Assembly (NCBI GenBank): GCA_016650295.1
Contig: JAENWA010000121.1
Span: 1-52,980, forward strand
Direction: 5' to 3'
DNA length: 52,980 nucleotides
Source of the DNA: Desulfuromonadales bacterium
GTDB taxonomy: Bacteria; Desulfobacterota; Desulfuromonadia; Geobacterales; Pseudopelobacteraceae
This document shows, piece by piece, positions 17,692 to 27,566 of the stretch. How positions within the stretch are numbered: the stretch's first letter is position 1; every line of letters begins with the position of its first letter. The notes under the pieces are model-generated. The model was not told the origin of the DNA. It made no database searches and saw only the letters and a list, made by a program, of their open reading frames with translations. A program made the position numbers and the translations under genes.

Positions 17692-18885
17692 ATGACAGCC
17701 AGTATGACACGGTCTGTATTTGTTATTACGACAGCAGTAACTATGGGTATCCTGTTCACTGTCTCCGGTTGTGCAAAAAAGGTTGAAAAGCCAAAGGGGC
17801 GGCCACCCGCGCTGGTGGTGACCTCCGTGGCCTCCCGGCAGGATGTGCCGGTGCAGCTTAAGGCGATCGGTAGCATGGAGGCCTCGGAGAGCGTTGTCGT
17901 CAGGACCCAGATCAGTGGAGAACTGATCAAAGTGGCCTTTCGCGAGGGGCAGGAAGTGCAGAAAGGGGCGCTTCTGTACCAGCTTGATCCGCGCACGTAT
18001 CAGGCGGCTATACGCAAGGCCGAGGCAGCCATGGCCCGTGACCGGATCATCACGGCCAACGCCCGCAAGGATTACGAACGCTACTCTCAATTGGTCAAGG
18101 ACGGCATAGTCACCCATGAACAGTCCGAAGGGTACCGTACCAAGGCTGAATCGGCCGCCGCCGATCTGGATGCCGATCAGGCTGCGCTGGACAATGCGCG
18201 GGAGCAGCTGGCCTACTGTACGATAACCGCTCCCATTAGCGGTTGTATAGGTGTTCTGGCGGTCGATCGCGGCAACGTGGTCAAGGCCAATGATACCGTG
18301 CTGGTTACGATAAATAAGGTGACCCCTATTTATGCCACATTTACGATCCCTGAGAAGGAACTGCCGGAAATAAAGCGTCACATGGCAGCAGGTAAAGTAA
18401 TTGTGGAGGCCGAAGTTCCAGGGGGGGGCGGCATCAAGGAAAAAGGTGTCGTATCCTTTTTTGATAACACGGTTGATCCGGCCACCGGCACCATCCGGAT
18501 CAAGGCCACCTTTGGAAATTTCAGAAAGCAGTTCTGGCCGGGACAGTTTGTCAATCTCTCCATCACCATGGCTGTGAAGAACAATGCGGTGGTCGTTCCA
18601 AGTCAGTCCATCCAGACCAGCCAGAAGGGGCAGTTTATCTTTGTAGTCAAGCAGGACGCCACGGCCGAGATCCGTCCGGTAGTGGTCGGCCCCGTTTCAT
18701 CAGGGATGACGGTCATTGAGCAAGGTCTTCAGCCCGGCGAACAGGTTGTGATAGATGGTCAGATGCGGGTGGTGCCGGGCGGCAAGGTCGAAGTTAAACA
18801 GTCAGACAGGTCCGACAAGTCCGACAAGTCTGACAAGTCTGACAAGTCCAAAGCAGTTGAAAAAAGTGCGGACAGCGCTAAATGA
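17692..18885 (+). CDS. RND efflux periplasmic adaptor lipoprotein (MFP)
   Basis: A 397-residue AcrA/MdtA-type membrane fusion protein. It has a lipoprotein signal ending LFTVSGC, then the barrel-sandwich/lipoyl half (VRTQISGELIKVAFREGQEV), a coiled-coil hairpin, the second lipoyl half (CTITAPISGCIG) and beta-barrel and proximal domains. The ATG at 17692 has GGAG seven bases upstream; an in-frame ATG at 17680 is a weaker alternative. The C-terminus carries a Ser-Asp-Lys repeat from five 9-bp DNA repeats. It overlaps the RND permease gene by four bases. It should link the inner-membrane pump to an outer-membrane channel. Confidence 0.92.
   Translation: MTASMTRSVFVITTAVTMGILFTVSGCAKKVEKPKGRPPALVVTSVASRQDVPVQLKAIGSMEASESVVVRTQISGELIKVAFREGQEVQKGALLYQLDPRTYQAAIRKAEAAMARDRIITANARKDYERYSQLVKDGIVTHEQSEGYRTKAESAAADLDADQAALDNAREQLAYCTITAPISGCIGVLAVDRGNVVKANDTVLVTINKVTPIYATFTIPEKELPEIKRHMAAGKVIVEAEVPGGGGIKEKGVVSFFDNTVDPATGTIRIKATFGNFRKQFWPGQFVNLSITMAVKNNAVVVPSQSIQTSQKGQFIFVVKQDATAEIRPVVVGPVSSGMTVIEQGLQPGEQVVIDGQMRVVPGGKVEVKQSDRSDKSDKSDKSDKSKAVEKSADSAK
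18802..18846 (+). repeat. Five 9-bp repeats encoding Ser-Asp-Lys/Arg
   Basis: Successive 9-mers of the form TC(C/T/A)GACA(A/G)G at 18802, 18811, 18820, 18829 and 18838 encode SDR-SDK-SDK-SDK-SDK at the hydrophilic C-terminus of the adaptor. The period of three codons keeps frame whatever the copy number, so the tail can vary by slippage. Confidence 0.85.
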
Positions 18886-21800
18886 ATATCTCCGAACTGT
18901 TTATCAAACGACCGATCATGACCAGTCTTGTTATGCTGGCCGTGATGATCTTCGGTCTGTTTGCCTATCGTCTGCTGCCGGTCAATGACCTGCCGAGCAT
19001 CGATTTTCCCACCATTCAGGTAAACGCCAACCTGCCCGGCGCCAGTCCGGAAACCATGGCCTCCTCGGTAGCCACACCGCTGGAACGCCAGTTTTCGACC
19101 ATAGCCGGACTGGACTCCATGACCTCGACCAACGGTCAGGGCGTCTCGATCATCACTCTCAAGTTTACCCTGGAAAAAAGTATCGATTCGGCGGCCCAGG
19201 ATGTTCAGGCGGCCATCTCCAAGGCGGCCCGCCAGCTGCCGCAGAACATGCCGACCCCGCCCTCCTACCAGAAGGTCAACCCGGCCGATCAGCCGGTACT
19301 CTACCTGGCGCTCAGTTCACCGACCCTGCCGCTCTCGGATGTGAATGAGTTCGCCGATACGGTCATCGCCCCGCGTATCTCCATGATCAATGGCGTGGCC
19401 CAGGTGCTGGTCTTCGGCTCGCAGAAGTATGCGGTGCGGGTGCAGCTGGACCCCAAGGCGCTCACCAGCCGCAAGATCGGACTGGATGAAGTGGCGGCAG
19501 CCCTGGCCAACTGGAACGTCAATCTGCCGACCGGCGGCCTGCAAGGGGCCAAACAGGCCTTTACCATCCAGGCCACCGGACAGCTGTATAATGCCGACGC
19601 CTTCAAACCGCTGATCGTAGCCTATCGCGGCGGCGCACCGGTGCGCCTCCAGGACATCGCCACTGTCATCAACAGTGTCGAGAACAACAAGATCGCCGCC
19701 TGGTACAACACCAAGGGGGTCTCCACCCGGGCCATCGTGCTGGCCATTCAGCGTCAGCCAGGCACCAATACCATTGAGGTAGTGGACAGCATCAAGAAGC
19801 AGATGCCCAGCTTTCGCAGCCAGCTGCCCGGTTCGGTCGAATTGAACATCCTCTTCGACCGTACCGATACGATCCGGGAATCGGTGACGGATGTAAAATT
19901 CACCCTGCTGCTGACTATCGCCCTGGTCATCCTGGTCATCTTCCTTTTCCTGCGCAATATCTCGGCCACGGTCATCCCCAGCCTGGCCCTGCCGCTTTCG
20001 ATCATCGGCACCTTCGCGGCCATGTATGCCCTGGGTTTCTCGGTCAACAACATCACCCTGATGGCCCTGACCCTGTCGGTCGGTTTCGTAGTTGACGATG
20101 CCATCGTCATGCTGGAGAACATCGTCCGCCACATGGAACATGGCGAATCGGCCATGGAGGCCGCGCTCAAGGGGTCCAGGGAGATCGGTTTCACGATCAT
20201 CTCCATGACCATCTCCCTGGTGGCGGTCTTTATCCCGGTCCTCTTCATGGCCGGCATGCTTGGCAGGATGCTGCACGAATTTGCCGTGACCATCACCTTT
20301 GCCATCCTGATCTCCGGGGTCGTCTCGCTGACCCTGACTCCCATGCTCTGCAGCCGTTTCCTGAAGCCGCCGGCCGAGGAGAAACATGGGCGCCTGTACA
20401 ACTTCATGGAGCGCTTCTTCGATGGAATGCTGCATATGTATGAGCGATCACTGACAAAGGTGCTCCGCTACCGCCGCACAACAGTGGTGATTACTTTTGC
20501 CATGTTGATCGTCACGGTCTGGCTTTTTGCAATTATGCCGATGGGACTGTTGCCGGCCGATGACATCGGGGCCATCTTTGCCAGCACCGAGGCGGCTCAG
20601 GGGGTTTCTTTCGAAGAAATGAAGACCCAGCAGAAAAAGCTGATTGATATTGTGTTGCAGGAACCGAATATCGAGGGTTTCATGTCGTCGGTCGGGGCCA
20701 GCGGGACGCGGGTCGGCTCCAATTCAGGCTTTTTTTTCATGAAGCTCAAGCCGCGACACGAACGGAAGCTTAACGCTGACCAGATTATCCAGAAACTGCG
20801 CCCCAAGGTCATGGCAATACCCGGTATCTTGATGTTCATGCAGAATCCTCCGCCCATCCGCCTGGAGGCGACCTTGTCCAAGGCCCAGTACCAGTTTGTG
20901 CTGCAGAGTCCGGACACTGAGGAGCTTTACAAACAGGCCGCGGCCTTTGAAATGAAGGTGCGCGGTCTGCCGATGCTGCAGGACGTGACCAGCGACCTTC
21001 AGATCAAAAATCCCCAGGTAAACCTGGATATCGACCGCGACCGCGCCGCAACGCTGGGGATAACTGCCCAGCAGATTGAGGATACCCTCTACTCGGCCTA
21101 CGGCTCGCGTCAGGTCTCAACGATTTTTTCCCCCACCAACCAGTACCAGGTAATCATGGAACTGGAACCGCGCTATCAGCTTGATCCCGCTTCCCTGAGG
21201 CTGCTGTATGTCCGCTCCGGCGCCGGTCAACTGGTGCCGCTGTCATCGCTGGGCACACTCAGAAACAGCCTGGGGCCGTTGTCGGTCAACCATCTGGGAC
21301 AGATCACGGCAGTGACCATCTCCTTCAACCTCAAGCCGGATGTCCCCCTGGGAGATGCGGTCGTGGCGGTCGAAAAAGAGGCCAAGACATTGCCGGCATC
21401 CATTACAACCGGATTCCAGGGAACCGCCCAGGTCTACCAGGCCTCCACAAAGGGGCTGGCACTGCTGCTGATCATCGCAATCCTGGTGATCTACATCGTG
21501 CTGGGTGTGCTGTATGAAAGCTATATCCATCCGCTGACGATCCTGTCCGGACTTCCGTCGGCAGGTTTCGGCGCCCTGATCACCCTGCTGATCTTTGGCA
21601 AGGACCTCAACCTGTACTCTTTTGTCGGAATCATCATGCTGGTGGGGATCGTCAAGAAGAACGCCATCATGATGATCGACTTTGCCCTGGAGGCCCAGCG
21701 TCATGAAGGCAAGACGCCCATGGAAGCCATTTATCAGGGGTGTCTGGTTCGTTTCCGTCCGATTATGATGACCTCCTATGCTGCACTGATGGGGACACTG

Positions 21801-22004
21801 CCGATTGCCATCGGCTTCGGCGCAGGGGCGGAGTCCCGCCGGGGACTGGGACTGGCAGTGGTCGGCGGTCTTTTGGTGTCGCAGCTGCTGACACTGTATA
21901 TAACACCGGTAGTTTACTACTATATGGATAAGATGCAGAACTGGGCAGTGGCACGTTTTTCGCCGAAGGGCACGCTTCCGGATATGGAAGAACGTTCCGG
22001 GTAA
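18882..22004 (+). CDS. RND multidrug-type efflux permease (HAE1 family)
   Basis: The 1040-residue inner-membrane proton-driven pump is of AcrB/MdtB type, with 12 membrane helices and two large periplasmic loops. The start MNISELFIKRPIMTSLVMLAVM and the helix-4 proton-relay pair in SVGFVVDDAIVMLENI are typical. GIVKKNAIMMIDFALEAQR in the second half is the matching relay region. It is translationally coupled to the adaptor gene (ATGA overlap). No TolC-type outer-membrane factor follows; a Wzi-like barrel gene does. The substrate cannot be told from sequence. Confidence 0.94.
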   Translation: MNISELFIKRPIMTSLVMLAVMIFGLFAYRLLPVNDLPSIDFPTIQVNANLPGASPETMASSVATPLERQFSTIAGLDSMTSTNGQGVSIITLKFTLEKSIDSAAQDVQAAISKAARQLPQNMPTPPSYQKVNPADQPVLYLALSSPTLPLSDVNEFADTVIAPRISMINGVAQVLVFGSQKYAVRVQLDPKALTSRKIGLDEVAAALANWNVNLPTGGLQGAKQAFTIQATGQLYNADAFKPLIVAYRGGAPVRLQDIATVINSVENNKIAAWYNTKGVSTRAIVLAIQRQPGTNTIEVVDSIKKQMPSFRSQLPGSVELNILFDRTDTIRESVTDVKFTLLLTIALVILVIFLFLRNISATVIPSLALPLSIIGTFAAMYALGFSVNNITLMALTLSVGFVVDDAIVMLENIVRHMEHGESAMEAALKGSREIGFTIISMTISLVAVFIPVLFMAGMLGRMLHEFAVTITFAILISGVVSLTLTPMLCSRFLKPPAEEKHGRLYNFMERFFDGMLHMYERSLTKVLRYRRTTVVITFAMLIVTVWLFAIMPMGLLPADDIGAIFASTEAAQGVSFEEMKTQQKKLIDIVLQEPNIEGFMSSVGASGTRVGSNSGFFFMKLKPRHERKLNADQIIQKLRPKVMAIPGILMFMQNPPPIRLEATLSKAQYQFVLQSPDTEELYKQAAAFEMKVRGLPMLQDVTSDLQIKNPQVNLDIDRDRAATLGITAQQIEDTLYSAYGSRQVSTIFSPTNQYQVIMELEPRYQLDPASLRLLYVRSGAGQLVPLSSLGTLRNSLGPLSVNHLGQITAVTISFNLKPDVPLGDAVVAVEKEAKTLPASITTGFQGTAQVYQASTKGLALLLIIAILVIYIVLGVLYESYIHPLTILSGLPSAGFGALITLLIFGKDLNLYSFVGIIMLVGIVKKNAIMMIDFALEAQRHEGKTPMEAIYQGCLVRFRPIMMTSYAALMGTLPIAIGFGAGAESRRGLGLAVVGGLLVSQLLTLYITPVVYYYMDKMQNWAVARFSPKGTLPDMEERSG

Positions 22005-22093
22005 CAGCCGGATTTGACGTGTCCGGGAGTGCGAGCCTTATGGAAAATCCGACGGCAAACTGCAGATGCTGCCGCTACGATGGGGGACTACTC

Positions 22094-23752
22094 ATGCAAA
22101 CAATAGTACGCAACAACGCCGCGCAGTACGCACGTATGGCCGTATGCTGTCTGGTGCTGTTGCTTTTCAGCCAGGCTGTCCCCTGCCATGCCGTCTCCTC
22201 CTCCAACATTCCCCTGGACAGTCCGATTTACCTCTGTTTGGAAAAGCTGTCCGGTTTCGGGCTGATCTCGAGTGACATAAAAGGGATACGGCCCTTTAGC
22301 AAGGCGGAAGCTGCGCGACTGGTGCTGGAGGCAGAAAGGAATCTTTCCGACCGGAAGGAAGAGGTCTCGCCTTTTGCCGCCGAACTCATCCAGCGGGTCC
22401 GCGTTTTGATCCAGCGGGAGGTTCAATTGCGGTCGGAAACCGGCTCCGAGCCGAAAATGTTCGATTACAACCTGATGTCCGCCTTGCGCCTGAGGGCTGT
22501 CTGGCTTGACGGCGCCCCGCGTAACTTTCTGCGACAGGTGCACGTTCCGGGCAACGACGGCGTATTCGGAATTGGTTCAGGTCTGACACCGGTTAATCCC
22601 TATCCTTCTCCCGTGACCCAGCGCGGCAGCGAGGGGACGCCTCTGTTGGAGAACAACAACGGTGTCATCTACCGCAGGGGCTTCAATGGTGATCTGCGCT
22701 GGGCTGCAGAAGGGTATCTGGGCGGCGTGGCGACCGGTTTGATCGAACCGGACCTGCTGGCCGATTCGAGCGGTATCCATTCCAGTATCAACCGCGGTTA
22801 TCTCAAGCTGGGGGGCGGCGGTCTGGAGCTGGAAGCGGGCAAGGACGAAAACTGGCTGGGACTGGGATATCGGGGTAATATAACCCTGACCAACAACGCC
22901 AAAAATTTTATGCTGGTCAAGCTTTCCAGTCCCGAACCGCTGGATGTGGCCTGGATCAAACGCTATCTGGGCGAGGTCAAATACTCCCTGACCGGTTCAC
23001 GATTTGAAAGGACAACAACCGGGACAACAATCGGTGATGTCGTGCGCGAGCCATGGTTCTATGCCTTGAAGCTGTCGGCCAAGCCGACGGCCAACCTGGA
23101 GATTGGCTTCAACCTCGGGCGTCAGGTGGGAGGAACGGGGGTAAGCAACAGCTTTGGTGATACCATGCGTGGACTGATCGGCGGGACCGGCACTGACAAC
23201 TCCAACGGCTTGGCTGGTTTTGAACTTCGCTACCGTATCCCGTGGCTGCGCAACACAGAACTGTACGGCGAGTTTTCCGGTGAGGACACCGCTGCCTTCT
23301 GGCCGATTGTAGAGAGCTATGTGGCCGGATTTTACATCCCGCTCCTGACCGACGACGGCCGCAACGATTTCCGTTTCGAGTTTTTCCAGGGCAACCAAAT
23401 CCTGTACACGAACGGCACCTTTCCGGAGGGCTACCTGTACAAAAATCTGCCGATAGGGCATTCACAGGGTGGGGCCACGCAAGACTTTTTCTTTCGTTAC
23501 AGCCACTGGTTCAGCGCCCGCAACAATCTCGCACTTGAATATTTTTACACGAACCGCGGCATGGTGAGCCGTATGCCGGGGCAGGCCATCGAGAGGAAAC
23601 ATGCCGGCCGCCTCTTCTGGTCCGTGCCGTTGAATGACACCATTGACGCCCAGTTGGGCTACGGAATCGAAAGGGTCTCCAACCTGAATCTGGTGGATGG
23701 TGCAGAGAGCACCAATCAGCTTCTGAAGGTCGAGTTGCGCTACCGCTATTAA
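22094..23752 (+). CDS. Capsule-assembly Wzi-like outer-membrane protein
   Basis: A 552-residue protein from the ATG at 22094 (GGGGGA upstream), with a signal peptide (AVCCLVLLLFSQAVPCHA). A short helical N-terminal region (SPIYLCLEKLSGFGLIS...FSKAEAARLVLEAE) precedes many alternating beta strands ending in KVELRYRY, an outer-membrane barrel ending in an aromatic residue. This matches the Wzi/capsule-assembly family; Wzi in E. coli is a surface lectin for group 1 capsule. It follows the RND permease by about 90 bp in the same direction, so it may share the efflux transcript and possibly serve as an outer-membrane partner. That link is inference. Confidence 0.78.
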   Translation: MQTIVRNNAAQYARMAVCCLVLLLFSQAVPCHAVSSSNIPLDSPIYLCLEKLSGFGLISSDIKGIRPFSKAEAARLVLEAERNLSDRKEEVSPFAAELIQRVRVLIQREVQLRSETGSEPKMFDYNLMSALRLRAVWLDGAPRNFLRQVHVPGNDGVFGIGSGLTPVNPYPSPVTQRGSEGTPLLENNNGVIYRRGFNGDLRWAAEGYLGGVATGLIEPDLLADSSGIHSSINRGYLKLGGGGLELEAGKDENWLGLGYRGNITLTNNAKNFMLVKLSSPEPLDVAWIKRYLGEVKYSLTGSRFERTTTGTTIGDVVREPWFYALKLSAKPTANLEIGFNLGRQVGGTGVSNSFGDTMRGLIGGTGTDNSNGLAGFELRYRIPWLRNTELYGEFSGEDTAAFWPIVESYVAGFYIPLLTDDGRNDFRFEFFQGNQILYTNGTFPEGYLYKNLPIGHSQGGATQDFFFRYSHWFSARNNLALEYFYTNRGMVSRMPGQAIERKHAGRLFWSVPLNDTIDAQLGYGIERVSNLNLVDGAESTNQLLKVELRYRY

Positions 23753-23795
23753 ACAGCGGAATCACGAACTACAAAGCTAACTGTCAGAGGAGATT

Positions 23796-25586
23796 ATGCC
23801 AAAATCGAAAAAACTCACCCTCGAAAACTGTGCCGGCCTGCTGCATAGACGCGGATTTATCTCGGATGAACAGCTCAGTGATGTGCTTGCTCGCGGCAAG
23901 GCCCAGGAAACACGACTGTATGCCCACCATCAAGCCGGAGGCTCACGCAGGATCCAGGCGCGGGCGGAGATGGTCTCTCCGGCCGAAGTATTGGCCTCAT
24001 TCAACCTGGAACTGCTCGGCTCTCAGGGAAAGTTTCTTACCGAAGATGCCATCACCGAGGCGATTGCCGCCGAAGTCGGGCTGACGTACCTGAAGATCGA
24101 CCCGCTCAAACTGGATCTGGATGTGGTCACGTCCCACATTCCTCGTCCGTTTGCCCTCAAGAATCTGATTGTAGCCGTTGGCGAAACTGGCGGTGTCACG
24201 ACCGTCGCCGTGGCTGACCCGTTCAATGACTCCATCATCAGCGAACTGGCCAGCGCCCGCCAGCTGAAGATCTGGCGTGTTCTGAGTTCCAAGAGCGATA
24301 TTCTCAAGATCCTGCAGGAGTTTTACGGCTTCCGGGCCTCGGTCATGGCCGCCGAAGCCGAATCCACAGAGGTCGTAGACCTGGGCAACCTGGAACAGTT
24401 TTTCAAGCTCAAGGGACATCAGGATATCGAGGGAAATGACAAGCATGTCATTTCGGCGGTTGATTTCCTGTTGCATTACGCCTTTGAACAGCATGCCAGT
24501 GATATCCACATCGAGCCCAAACGCGAAAAATCGCTGATCCGTTTTCGCATCGACGGGGTCATGCATAATATCCACATCATCCCCAAACAGCTGCATGCGC
24601 CGATCATCTCACGCATCAAATTGCTCTCGCGCATGGATCTGGCTGAAAAGCGTCGTCCCCAAGACGGGCGCATCAAGACCAATTTTAACAACAAGGATAT
24701 TGAACTGCGTGTTTCCACGGTACCGGTGGCCTTCGGCGAAAAGGTTGTCATCAGGATCTTCGATCCGGACATCCTGTTACAGGATCTGGACAGTATGGGC
24801 TTTTATCCGCGGGAACTGGCACTCTACAACTCCTTCATCCGCCGTCCCAACGGGATCATTTTGGTAACCGGTCCGACCGGCAGCGGCAAAACAACCACAC
24901 TCTATTCAAGTCTGCGCTCGCTTTCCTCGCCAGAAGTCAATATTGTTACGGTCGAGGATCCGATTGAGATGGTCATGGAGGAGTTCAATCAGATCGGCGT
25001 ACAGCAGGCCATCGGAGTCGGTTTTGATTCCATCCTGCGCAATATCCTGCGCCAGGACCCTGACATTATCATGATTGGTGAGATCCGGGACCGCGAGACC
25101 GCTGAAAATGCCGTCCAGGCCGCTCTGACCGGACATCTGGTACTCTCCACCCTGCATACCAACGACTCGGCCTCGGCTATTGTCCGTTTGATCGATCTGG
25201 GGGTGCAGCCATTTCTGATTTCTGCTACGATGATCGGGATTATCGCTCAACGACTGCTGCGCAAGATCTGTCCGCACTGCAAACGCATGCGCGAGTTGAG
25301 CTATGAAGAGCGTAATTACCTCCAGTTGGGAAAGAAATCGCACATCGTCTGGGAAGGAGAGGGGTGTCGGGAGTGCCGCGGCACAGGCTACAAGGGGCGT
25401 ACCGGCATCTTCGAGGTGCTGGATATGAACGAACGGATCAAGGGTCTGGTGACGGGATCGGTTGAGATGTCCGACCTGACGTCTGCTGCCAGGGAGGAAG
25501 GTCTGATCACGCTTCGCCAAGTGGCAATTCGCAAGATGCTGGAAGGTGCGACAACCTACGAAGAGGTTATATCCATAACGGGATAA
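23796..25586 (+). CDS. GspE/PilB-family type II secretion or pilus ATPase
   Basis: The 596-residue hexameric secretion ATPase has an N-terminal GspE_N (MshEN-like) region (about residues 60-180) and a C-terminal ATPase domain. Motifs are Walker A GPTGSGKTTT (359-368), the Asp box ASDIHIEP, the His box STLHTNDS, Walker B-type DPDIIMIGEIRDRETAENA, and a zinc site formed by CPHC and CREC. Such proteins power assembly of T2SS pseudopili or type IV pili from the cytoplasm. No gspD, gspF or pseudopilin genes lie beside it, so it is an orphan here. It could drive secretion of the neighbouring exported proteins. Confidence 0.92.
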   Translation: MPKSKKLTLENCAGLLHRRGFISDEQLSDVLARGKAQETRLYAHHQAGGSRRIQARAEMVSPAEVLASFNLELLGSQGKFLTEDAITEAIAAEVGLTYLKIDPLKLDLDVVTSHIPRPFALKNLIVAVGETGGVTTVAVADPFNDSIISELASARQLKIWRVLSSKSDILKILQEFYGFRASVMAAEAESTEVVDLGNLEQFFKLKGHQDIEGNDKHVISAVDFLLHYAFEQHASDIHIEPKREKSLIRFRIDGVMHNIHIIPKQLHAPIISRIKLLSRMDLAEKRRPQDGRIKTNFNNKDIELRVSTVPVAFGEKVVIRIFDPDILLQDLDSMGFYPRELALYNSFIRRPNGIILVTGPTGSGKTTTLYSSLRSLSSPEVNIVTVEDPIEMVMEEFNQIGVQQAIGVGFDSILRNILRQDPDIIMIGEIRDRETAENAVQAALTGHLVLSTLHTNDSASAIVRLIDLGVQPFLISATMIGIIAQRLLRKICPHCKRMRELSYEERNYLQLGKKSHIVWEGEGCRECRGTGYKGRTGIFEVLDMNERIKGLVTGSVEMSDLTSAAREEGLITLRQVAIRKMLEGATTYEEVISITG

Positions 25587-25610
25587 CCTTGGATTTTGAA
25601 ATGAAACACA

Positions 25611-25645
25611 AAAAAAAACCGCCTGAAAATCAGGCGGTTTTTTTG
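25611..25645. terminator. Bidirectional terminator after the GspE gene
   Basis: CCGCCTGA (25619-25626) pairs with TCAGGCGG (25630-25637), flanked by an A tract on the left and a T tract on the right. It ends the plus-strand ATPase transcript. Confidence 0.9.
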
Positions 25646-25662
25646 TTGTGCTACAATTCTTC

Positions 25663-25700
25663 AAAAAAATGGAGGGGAGCCGGACCCGGCCCCCCTCTTT
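25663..25700 (-). terminator. Terminator of the Ig-like lipoprotein gene
   Basis: GAGGGGAGCCGG (25672-25683) pairs with CCGGCCCCCCTC (25686-25697) apart from minor mismatch. On the minus strand the stem is followed by CATTTTTTT. It lies about 25 bp beyond the stop codon of the gene ending at 25724. Confidence 0.75.
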
Positions 25701-25723
25701 TGCGATACGTGCAGATTGTTACG

Positions 25724-27556
25724 TTACTGGATGGTTACGCTCAGGACTGAAACGGCAATCCCGGGAATATTCGCACCGACTGTGTCAATAACGCCGGCAC
25801 CGGTCAGTGCAACAGTGAAGTTGCCGGCAACCGGGAAATTACCTGCAGCAATGTGGTAATTGAGGGTTGCAAATTCACCAACCAGGATGCCAGCGGTATT
25901 GATCAGGGCAAGGTTAATAGAAGCTACGTTCGTAGTATTTGGAATGAGCGTGGAACCTGCGCCGGCACCGGATGCAGTAATGTCAGCCGGAGCAATGCTG
26001 AGGCCGGTGGATGGAGCTGCGGAAACAATCGCATTTATGCCGCCGATGATTGTGCCAACCAGCGTTCCGGTGGTGCGCACCTTGACGATTGCCAGCGTCG
26101 GCTGGGAGATGAATGACACGCTGACGGTGTTGGAAGTAACGATCGGTGCGGTGCCGGCTCTGGCGTTAACGGTTACGGTGCCGGCTACGGTGCTGTTGAG
26201 GGTTGCTGTTGCAACTCCTGCGGCATTGGTGGTTGTTACAGCCGATATTGTAGCGCTAGCTGCGGCGGTGCCGCCCGTGATGGTAAAGGTCACCGGGGTG
26301 CCAGTAGCAATAGTCCCGCCAACACCAGCCGGCGTAACGGTGGCGGTGAGGGTGATCGGAACCTGATTAGGCGGGATCACTCCCGTGGCCGGGTTCGCTG
26401 CAAGGGTAATAGCGCCCGGTTTGTTGGGGTTGGCAAACGTGATCAGCGCCGTATCACCTGTATGGCCGCCGGCTGCTGCTGTAACAACATATGCCGCGGC
26501 ATCGGTGGCGCTGGTCAGTGTTACTGATGCAACACCGCTGGCATTGGTTGTGGTTATGCCGCTTGCCGGCGACAGGGTGCCGCCAAGGCCGCTCTGAATG
26601 GAAAAGTTGACTATCACGCCGGCCGGTGCAGGCACTCCGTTATGTATAACGGTAGCGGTGATGGTGACTGTTGAATTAATCACGGCAGTTGTCGGTGTGG
26701 CAGGGGTAACCGATACTGTTACCGGATGATGGTTGGCAAGGTTGGTCTTATCAAATCCAGAGTTTGCGAAGTTAAGCTCGGCTACGATGGCGGCATTACT
26801 GTTGGCGACTGATAGCACACCGGCGTTGACATCGGGGAGCAACAGTGCATTAAGCTGATCCAGAGTAATGGAGCTATCCTTCTGGCGTTGGGAGAGTATC
26901 GCCAGAGCCTGGGAGTAGTCCGTCTGGGCCTGGGTAGCGCCTGCGGGAGGAGTAGTCGTGGCGTCAAACGGTTTGGTCTTGAGGATGTCGATACCGGTCA
27001 GGCCAAAGGTGGTGACCACTCTGGCGTTGGCAGCTTTGATAGCGGCATCGGTTGGTGCCGCTGCGCCGAGAGTCTGGACACCCAGTTCGGTGAAGGGGGT
27101 AACGTTTACGGTCAGGACATCGCCGCGCCGGACGGTACCGGAGATGTTGCTGAAAGCTGCACGGAGTCCGCCGGCAGCCTGGTCAACAACGTTTCTCGTT
27201 GTACCGGTTGCCTCATCCTTGTAGGTTCCGTTGGTCAGTTTGAACAGCACGCCGCCGTTCTTCAGGGTCGGAGGGAGCACGAGGCTGAAACTGCCGTCGG
27301 CGGCGGTAGACCCCGTTGCGATAACGGTCGTACCGATACGCGGGATATTAGTGCGGGGAGTAGAAGCACTCGAAATAATCTCGAAAGCCTGGATGGTACC
27401 GCCGATGACCGGACCTTTAACGGCTGACCCGCTGACAACGGTGCCGGAAACTCCTCCTCCTCCGCCTCCTCCAGCGCTGTCTCCTCCGCCGCCACAACCG
27501 ACAATAACCAATGCAAATAATGACAATAAAATCCCGAATACATTTTTCAATCTCAT
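25724..27556 (-). CDS. Secreted lipoprotein with invasin-type Ig-like domains
   Basis: The 610-residue protein begins with a lipobox signal (LFALVIVGC, Cys about residue 21) followed by a glycine tract (GGGGDSAGGGGGGG). After a prealbumin-like region (GSAVKGPVIGGTIQAFEI, AADGSFSLVLPP) it carries two Big_1 Ig-like domains, seen as TTAVINSTVTITATVIHNG...PAGVIVNFSI and PNQVPITLTATVTPAG...TPVTFTI, and a C-terminal beta domain. It lacks the dockerin-like tail of its neighbours. It is probably anchored in the outer membrane and surface exposed. The ATG follows AAAGGAGG, and the 86-bp conserved block lies immediately upstream. Confidence 0.78.
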   Translation of the reverse strand: MRLKNVFGILLSLFALVIVGCGGGGDSAGGGGGGGVSGTVVSGSAVKGPVIGGTIQAFEIISSASTPRTNIPRIGTTVIATGSTAADGSFSLVLPPTLKNGGVLFKLTNGTYKDEATGTTRNVVDQAAGGLRAAFSNISGTVRRGDVLTVNVTPFTELGVQTLGAAAPTDAAIKAANARVVTTFGLTGIDILKTKPFDATTTPPAGATQAQTDYSQALAILSQRQKDSSITLDQLNALLLPDVNAGVLSVANSNAAIVAELNFANSGFDKTNLANHHPVTVSVTPATPTTAVINSTVTITATVIHNGVPAPAGVIVNFSIQSGLGGTLSPASGITTTNASGVASVTLTSATDAAAYVVTAAAGGHTGDTALITFANPNKPGAITLAANPATGVIPPNQVPITLTATVTPAGVGGTIATGTPVTFTITGGTAAASATISAVTTTNAAGVATATLNSTVAGTVTVNARAGTAPIVTSNTVSVSFISQPTLAIVKVRTTGTLVGTIIGGINAIVSAAPSTGLSIAPADITASGAGAGSTLIPNTTNVASINLALINTAGILVGEFATLNYHIAAGNFPVAGNFTVALTGAGVIDTVGANIPGIAVSVLSVTIQ

Positions 27557-27566
27557 GACAATCCTC

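Noticed and set aside
19317-20435. A 372-codon minus-strand frame inside the RND permease
   Set aside because: Low-complexity His/Asp/Gly content and complete overlap with a well-supported permease.
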